From NCBI GenBank assembly GCA_964478455.1, contig CAYZJD010000132.1:1-10847 (forward strand): a DNA stretch of 10,847 nt, given 5' to 3'. The notes beneath the pieces were generated by a model, which saw nothing but the letters and a program-made list of their open reading frames with translations, was not told the DNA's origin and made no database searches. Every line of letters starts with the position of its first letter. The first letter of the stretch is position 1. Below, one piece after another: positions 6,067-10,847 of the stretch. A program made the position numbers and the translations under genes. Origin of the DNA: CAYZJD01 sp964478455. GTDB taxonomy: Bacteria > Acidobacteriota > Terriglobia > Bryobacterales > Bryobacteraceae.

Positions 6067-8577
6067 GTGGCCGTCCGGTTCCGCATCCCGCGCAAGTCGA
6101 AGGTCGCGCGGTTTCTTCTCCACCCCGCCGGAAAGATCCTGCTGGCGCTGGCGCTCTTGATTGGCGCCGCCGGCCTGTTTACGTTCTCCTATTACTACCT
6201 GCGGTTCTCCCGCCTCATTGACCAGAAGCTGAGCGCCGGGCCTTTTCAATCCACGTCGATGATCTTCGGCGCGCCGAAGACCATCTGGCTGGGCGAGGAG
6301 ATCAGCCCCGAGGACATCGTGGCCCAACTGCGGCGCAGCGGCTATACGGAGTCCAGCACCAACCCGCTCGGCTGGTACCACGTCCGCGAGGACGCCATCG
6401 AGATCTTCCCCGGCCCGGACTCCTACTTCGACCCGGAAGCCGGCGTGATCAAGTTCGCCGGCGGCCGCGTGGCGGGAATCATCTCGATGCGGGACAACAC
6501 CGCCCGGACGCAGTACCTGCTCGAACCGGAGCTGATCACCAACCTGTTCGACCGGAACCGCGAGAAGCGGCGGCTGGTGACGTTCGGCGACATCCCCAAG
6601 GTGCTGGTGAATGCGGTGATCTCGGCCGAGGACAAGCGCTTCTTCCAGCACTCGGGCTTCGACCCGCTGCGGATCATCAAGGCCGCCTATGTCGATCTGA
6701 AGGAGCGCCGGATGGAGCAGGGCGCCTCCACCCTCAGCATGCAGCTTGCGCGCAGTTTCTTCCTCGACCAGCGGAAGACGTGGAAGCGCAAGACGGCCGA
6801 AGTGCTGATCACGCTCGAACTCGAGCGCCGCCTGACGAAAGAGCAGATCTTCGAATACTACGCCAATCAGATCGATCTCGGCCGCCGCGGCAGCTTCAAC
6901 ATCCGCGGCTTCGGCGAAGCGGCGCAGGCCTACTTCGGCAAGGACATCAAGGACCTGAGCCTGGCGGAAGCGGCCAGCCTGGCCGGCCAGATCCAGCGAC
7001 CGAGCTACACCAACCCGATCCGTTGGCCGGAGCGGGCCCGCGCACGCCGCAACGTGGTTCTGGCGCTGATGCGCGAGAACGGCTACATCACCGAGCAGGA
7101 GTACACCGAGGCCGCCGCCTCACCGCTCACCCTGGTGAGGGGCGGCGCCGAATCCACCGACGCCCCCTATTTCGTGGACCTCGTCAACGACGAATTGCAG
7201 GACCAGTTCCAGGACCACGATTTCCAGGGAAGCTCCTACCGCATTTACACCACGCTCGATCTGGACTTGCAGCGGGACGCCGCCGAGGCGGTGCGGATTG
7301 GGATCCAGGAGGTGGATGAACAGCTCCGGCGGAAGAAGCGCGCGAAGTCCCAGGATTTCCCCGAGGCGCAGGTGGCGCTGGTGGCGCTTGATCCGCGCAC
7401 GGGCGAGGTCAAGGCGCTCCTCGGCGGCCGCAACTATGGCGTCAGCCAGTTGAACCGCGCCCTCGCCAAGCGGCAGCCGGGCTCGGCGTTCAAGCCCTTC
7501 GTTTACGCGGCTGCGCTCTCGACCGCGCTCGACCCGGCCACGGCCCCGATCACGCCCGTCACCACCTTGGACGATGAGCCGACCACCTTCTGGTTCGACG
7601 ACAAGCCTTACTCGCCGAACAACTTCGGCAACGAGTACCGCGGCCAGGTGACTCTCCGGCAGGCGCTCTCGAAGTCGCTGAACGTGCCGACGGTGAGAGT
7701 GGCCGAGATGACCGGCTATGGCGCCGTGGTGGACCTGGCGGTGCGGAGCGGCATGAACTTGCGCATTCAGCCGACTCCGGCGGTTGCCCTCGGCTCGTAC
7801 GAGGTCACGCCGCTTGAAGTCGCCGGCGCTTACACCGTGTTCGCCAACCAGGGGGTCTACGTCAAGCCCAACTGGCTGCGGCTCATTCGCGACAAGGAAG
7901 GCAGGATCATCTACACGTACACGCCGTTCGAGCAGCCGGTCCTCGACCCGCGCGTCGCCTACATGATGGTCAACCTGCTGGAAGAGGTCATCCGCAGCGG
8001 GACGGCCGCCGGCGTGCGCGGCCGCGGCTTTGTGCTTCCCGCGGCCGGCAAGACAGGTACATCCCACGATGGCTGGTTCGCCGGATTCACCTCCAAGCTC
8101 CTGTGCGTAGTTTGGATCGGCTTCGACGACAACCGCGAGCTGAAGCTCGAAGGCGCCAAGTCAGCCCTCCCGGTCTGGACGGAGTTCATGAAGCGGGCAC
8201 ACCAGCGCCGCGAGTACCGCGGCGTTAGGGTCTTTGAGCCGCCGGAAGGCGTGATCACCGTGGAGGTGGACCCGCTCTCGGGCGCGCTGGCGACTCCGGC
8301 CTGCCCCAACCCGGTCTCCGAAGTGTTCGTTGCCGGAACACAGCCTGTCGAACTCTGCCGCCTGCACGGAGGCGGTCGCATTCCCACCACCCAGATCGCC
8401 GGCTGGGAGACGCCGGAGATCCCCGTGCGGGCCGCTCCACCTGCATCCAGCCCGCCGCCGGCGCGGCCCAAGGGGCCGGCTGTCGCCCTCGCGCAACCGC
8501 CGCCCCCCAGTGGGCCGGCGCAAAAACCTCCGGAGAAGAAAAGCTGGCTGCGCCGAATGCTGGATGTGCTTAAATAG
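6067..8577 (+). CDS. mrcB: Bifunctional penicillin-binding protein 1B (GT51 + transpeptidase)
   Basis: An 836-residue class A PBP that polymerises lipid II glycan strands and cross-links them in the periplasm. After a basic cytoplasmic tail and a TM helix (about 23-44) comes a UB2H-like module (about 60-170; STSMIFGAPKTIWLG, EDIVAQLRRSGY). GT51 motifs follow: EDKRFFQH (catalytic E188), GASTLSMQLARSFF, RKTAEV with E245, KEQIFEYYAN and RRNVVLALM. The transpeptidase has SAFK (nucleophile S473), SLN (537-539) and KTGT (662-665). The C-terminus has two cysteines (C746, C764), a Pro/Ala-rich linker and a basic end, KKSWLRRMLDVLK. The GTG at 6067 is preferred because GAGG (6055-6058) lies 8 nt before it; the frame stays open to a TTG at 6025, which lacks such a site. 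All catalytic residues seem intact. A TPR protein gene follows after 15 nt. Confidence 0.93.
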   Translation: MAVRFRIPRKSKVARFLLHPAGKILLALALLIGAAGLFTFSYYYLRFSRLIDQKLSAGPFQSTSMIFGAPKTIWLGEEISPEDIVAQLRRSGYTESSTNPLGWYHVREDAIEIFPGPDSYFDPEAGVIKFAGGRVAGIISMRDNTARTQYLLEPELITNLFDRNREKRRLVTFGDIPKVLVNAVISAEDKRFFQHSGFDPLRIIKAAYVDLKERRMEQGASTLSMQLARSFFLDQRKTWKRKTAEVLITLELERRLTKEQIFEYYANQIDLGRRGSFNIRGFGEAAQAYFGKDIKDLSLAEAASLAGQIQRPSYTNPIRWPERARARRNVVLALMRENGYITEQEYTEAAASPLTLVRGGAESTDAPYFVDLVNDELQDQFQDHDFQGSSYRIYTTLDLDLQRDAAEAVRIGIQEVDEQLRRKKRAKSQDFPEAQVALVALDPRTGEVKALLGGRNYGVSQLNRALAKRQPGSAFKPFVYAAALSTALDPATAPITPVTTLDDEPTTFWFDDKPYSPNNFGNEYRGQVTLRQALSKSLNVPTVRVAEMTGYGAVVDLAVRSGMNLRIQPTPAVALGSYEVTPLEVAGAYTVFANQGVYVKPNWLRLIRDKEGRIIYTYTPFEQPVLDPRVAYMMVNLLEEVIRSGTAAGVRGRGFVLPAAGKTGTSHDGWFAGFTSKLLCVVWIGFDDNRELKLEGAKSALPVWTEFMKRAHQRREYRGVRVFEPPEGVITVEVDPLSGALATPACPNPVSEVFVAGTQPVELCRLHGGGRIPTTQIAGWETPEIPVRAAPPASSPPPARPKGPAVALAQPPPPSGPAQKPPEKKSWLRRMLDVLK

Positions 8578-8592
8578 GGGTGGAGGTTGGTG

Positions 8593-9372
8593 ATGTTTCT
8601 TCCCCGCAGCCTGCCTCTTATTCCGGCCGTCTTCATTGCTCTCTCTTCTTTTTGCCTTCTTGGCCAGTCCGATTCGCAACAGCCCGCGACTGAGCCGGTT
8701 CCTGCCGCCCGGGAGCCGGTGCCGCTCTCGCCCGAGAAGCGGGGCGACGTTTACATGGCCAAGAAGATGTACCGTGAGGCCATCGACTCCTATCGTGAGG
8801 CGCCGCAGGACAACGCCGTCATCTGGAACAAGGTCGGCATCGCCTATCACCAGTTGATGGATCTGGCGACCGCCAAGAAACATTACGAGAGGTCGATCAA
8901 GCTGAACCCGAAGTACCCCGAGGCGATCAATAACCTGGGCGCAGTCCACTACTCGCGAAGGAGCTACCGCAAGGCCATCGGTTTCTATAAGAAGGCCCTT
9001 CGGTACAGCCCAAACTCTGCGTCCATTTACAGCAACTTGGGCACGGCCTATTTCGCCCGCAAGAAGTACAAGGATGCGTTCCAGGCGTACCAGAAGGCTC
9101 TTTCCCTGGACCCGGAGGTGTTCGAGCACCGCAGCACCTACGGCGTGCTGCTGCAAGAGCGGACCGTCGAGGAGCGCGCCAGGTATCACTACTTCCTTGC
9201 CAAGACGTACGCCCAGGCGGGCCACACCGAGCGCGCGCTCAGTGAAATCCGGAAGGCGCTGGAGCAGGGCTTCAAGGAAAGGAAGAAGTTCATGGAGGAG
9301 CCCGAGTTCGCCTCTCTCCGTGAATTGCCGGAGTTCAAAGAACTCATGGCCCAGCAGCCGCGTGTTCTGTAA
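8593..9372 (+). CDS. Secreted TPR-repeat protein
   Basis: A 259-residue protein with an N-terminal hydrophobic signal (about residues 5-24; no lipobox), a Pro/Glu-rich linker (27-46) and about five TPR units (roughly 47-74, 75-108, 109-142, 143-176 and 195-228). Typical TPR patterns are seen in AVIWNKVGIAYHQLMDLATA, YPEAINNLGAVHYSRRSYRK and ASIYSNLGTAYFARKKYKDA, with the Pro at the end of each repeat. TPRs mediate protein-protein contacts; no catalytic motif is visible. The ATG at 8593 is chosen because GGAGG (8582-8586) lies 6 nt before it; an in-frame TTG and GTG lie just upstream. It begins 15 nt after PBP1B and its end overlaps the next lipoprotein gene. It may therefore be a periplasmic scaffold or adaptor for the peptidoglycan synthase. 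That role is inferred from context only. Confidence 0.88.
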   Translation: MFLPRSLPLIPAVFIALSSFCLLGQSDSQQPATEPVPAAREPVPLSPEKRGDVYMAKKMYREAIDSYREAPQDNAVIWNKVGIAYHQLMDLATAKKHYERSIKLNPKYPEAINNLGAVHYSRRSYRKAIGFYKKALRYSPNSASIYSNLGTAYFARKKYKDAFQAYQKALSLDPEVFEHRSTYGVLLQERTVEERARYHYFLAKTYAQAGHTERALSEIRKALEQGFKERKKFMEEPEFASLRELPEFKELMAQQPRVL

Positions 9373-10847
9373 GCGCTGGGCGGCTGTTGCCCTCTTGCTG
9401 TTACTCGCCGCTTGTGCCGGCGGCCGCCGGCAGACGGCGTTCAGACTCGCGCTTCCGCCGCTCGAAAACCTGACGGGCGACTCCTCCCTCGACTGGCTGG
9501 GTCAGGCCGTCACCGATGTGCTGGCCCACGGTCTGGCCGGACGCCCTTCGTTCAGGGTGAGCCGCGTTGCCTCCCGGCGCGAAGCCGCGGCCGTGGGCGC
9601 CGGACGCGTCCTGCACGGCTGCATCGCCACTCACAACGGCAAGCTGAGGATCCGCGCCGCCATGGAAGACCTCGCCTCCAACCGGATGATCCACACCTAC
9701 GCCCTCGACGGGCCTCTCCGGGATGGGATCCTGCCGTTGGCCACCGCCCTGGCGCGCGAGATCGACCCGCAAGCCCGGCCATTCCCGACGAAGAGCGAGC
9801 AAGCTCTCCAGGCCTTCGTCAAAGCACGCGCGTCCGCGTACGGGGAGGCGGAGAAGCTCTACGAGCAGGCCGTGGGCGTCGATCCGGATTTCGGCCTCGC
9901 TTACGTCGCCTGGGCAGACTTGCTTGCCCGGCGCGGAGACGTCCACCAACAGCGGCGCGTTCTCTCGCTCGCGGCGGCCCGGGGCGACCGGCTCGACGCC
10001 TACAGCCGCATCCGTCTCGACCTGCTTACGGCCGAGCAGCGCGGCGACGCCACCTCCAGGATCAGGGCGCTCACGGCGCTGGCCCAGGAGAACCCGCTGG
10101 ATCCGGCAACCGCCGTGAGCCTTGCCCAGGCCTTCACGGGACAGCACGACTTCGCCGAGGCCGCCGCCTGGTATCGCAAAGCCGCCGCCCTTGAGCCGGA
10201 CAATCCGCTGGTCTGGAACCAGCTCGGCTACGCCGAAGCCTTTGCCCGCAACCTCGACGGGGCGGTGAAGGCGCTGCGGGAGTATGAGAAACTGGTGCCC
10301 GGCGATGCCAATCCTCTCGACTCGCTCGGCGACGTGCACTACCACCTCGGCCACTTCAACGAATCTGTAAGATTCTATCTGCAAGCTTTTGATAAAACAG
10401 CGGATGCGGACGCGGCCTTTCTCCACCTCTGGAAGGCCGCCCACGCCCGGCTCTCCTCCGGCGATCCCGCGGGCGCCGACCAGCTTGTCGCCCGTGCCGT
10501 GGCTGCGCGCCGCCACGCAGGCCTGCCATTCCTGGAGGCCGGTTGGCTGTATACCCGGAACAGGCGCGAAGAAGCGATTCGGCGCATGCTCGCGGTTGGC
10601 CGGGACAACCGCGACTTCAAGGCGCTGGCCGAGCTTCAGCTCGCGGCGTGGCTCGCCGCCGCTGGTGATCGTGAACAGGCCCGCCGGCACACCGATTGCG
10701 CTGTCCAGGCGTTTCGCGGACCAAGAAGCGCCGGCACCGCTGCCATCTGCCGGTTCGTTGCCCAGCCGGAAGCGCCGCCCGCAGAGTGGGTGGCGCGGGC
10801 GGCCCGCGCATTTCCCTCTCCGGCCGGGGACCCTGTCCGGCGACCGG
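9362..10847 (+). CDS. TPR lipoprotein with TolB-N/LpoB-like N-terminal domain (partial, runs off window)
   Basis: At least 495 residues; no stop occurs before the window ends. The GTG start gives a clean lipoprotein signal: MFCKRW, a Leu/Ala-rich core and the lipobox LAAC with C18. The next residue is Ala, consistent with outer-membrane sorting if E. coli rules hold. Residues about 25-135 (LALPPLENLTGDSSLDWLGQ, AVTDVLAHGL, SFRVSR, RVLHGCIATHNGKLRIRAAM) resemble the TolB N-domain-like module found in many TPR proteins, and the fold type of LpoB. From about 145 onward are degenerate TPR-like repeats (EAEKLYEQAVGVDPDFGLAY, FAEAAAWYRKAAALEPDNPL, PLDSLGDVHYHLGHFNESVR). The start overlaps the upstream TPR gene by 11 nt with no good Shine-Dalgarno, implying translational coupling. 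A GTG at 9320 is an alternative but gives a worse signal peptide. Function is unknown; a role as PBP1B partner is inferred. Confidence 0.85.
   Translation, partial: MFCKRWAAVALLLLLAACAGGRRQTAFRLALPPLENLTGDSSLDWLGQAVTDVLAHGLAGRPSFRVSRVASRREAAAVGAGRVLHGCIATHNGKLRIRAAMEDLASNRMIHTYALDGPLRDGILPLATALAREIDPQARPFPTKSEQALQAFVKARASAYGEAEKLYEQAVGVDPDFGLAYVAWADLLARRGDVHQQRRVLSLAAARGDRLDAYSRIRLDLLTAEQRGDATSRIRALTALAQENPLDPATAVSLAQAFTGQHDFAEAAAWYRKAAALEPDNPLVWNQLGYAEAFARNLDGAVKALREYEKLVPGDANPLDSLGDVHYHLGHFNESVRFYLQAFDKTADADAAFLHLWKAAHARLSSGDPAGADQLVARAVAARRHAGLPFLEAGWLYTRNRREEAIRRMLAVGRDNRDFKALAELQLAAWLAAAGDREQARRHTDCAVQAFRGPRSAGTAAICRFVAQPEAPPAEWVARAARAFPSPAGDPVRRP

Noticed and set aside
7120..9225. Minus-strand open frames opposite PBP1B and the TPR gene
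   Set aside because: They lie wholly opposite well-supported coding sequence and give low-complexity Arg/Gly/Leu-rich products.
9412..10194. Alternative plus-strand open frame (260 codons)
   Set aside because: It is out of frame with the lipoprotein and gives an Arg/Pro/Gly-rich sequence without TPR patterns or a signal peptide.
9401..10690. Long minus-strand open frame (429 codons)
   Set aside because: It mirrors the TPR lipoprotein on the plus strand, which has a lipobox, a TolB-N-like domain and TPR patterns. The minus-strand translation shows no recognisable domain and is a typical high-GC antisense frame.

Overview
This is a GC-rich bacterial chromosomal window with tightly packed genes. 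The gene types suggest a Gram-negative soil-type bacterium: an outer-membrane-type lipoprotein, a UB2H-containing PBP1B, TPR proteins, a DUF4845-like protein and a stand-alone L-rhamnose mutarotase. My best guess is Acidobacteriota (Bryobacterales/Solibacter-like). That guess rests on overall style and gene content, not on a marker gene. No tRNA, rRNA, CRISPR array or insertion sequence was seen.

Layout: (1) The window opens in the last 52 codons of a PAP2-type membrane phosphatase. (2) A good sigma70-type promoter (TTAACA-17-TATTCT) then drives rmuC and a proline dehydrogenase gene 9 nt downstream. (3) A convergent gene on the minus strand encodes a thiamine-diphosphate enzyme of the acetolactate synthase / 2-hydroxyacyl-CoA lyase type; the two 3' ends flank a 9-bp inverted repeat. 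(4) Upstream of it on the minus strand is a hicB-hicA toxin-antitoxin pair. Its hicA is crossed by a 10-N assembly gap and also carries an apparent one-base frameshift. (5) Divergent from hicB is a plus-strand run to the end of the window: L-rhamnose mutarotase, a two-TM protein with a Cys/His cluster, a small DUF4845-like membrane-anchored protein, a bifunctional PBP1B, a secreted TPR protein and a large TPR lipoprotein that runs off the right edge.

The most interesting part is the right-hand cell-envelope cluster (about 5.2-10.85 kb). The PBP1B carries a UB2H-like module, which in E. coli is the docking site for the outer-membrane activator LpoB. The gene two places downstream encodes a lipoprotein (lipobox LAAC) whose N-terminal domain looks TolB-N/LpoB-like and is followed by TPR-like repeats. 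This suggests a co-encoded PBP1B regulator that combines LpoB-like and LpoA-like features. The link is inferred from context and motif resemblance, not demonstrated.
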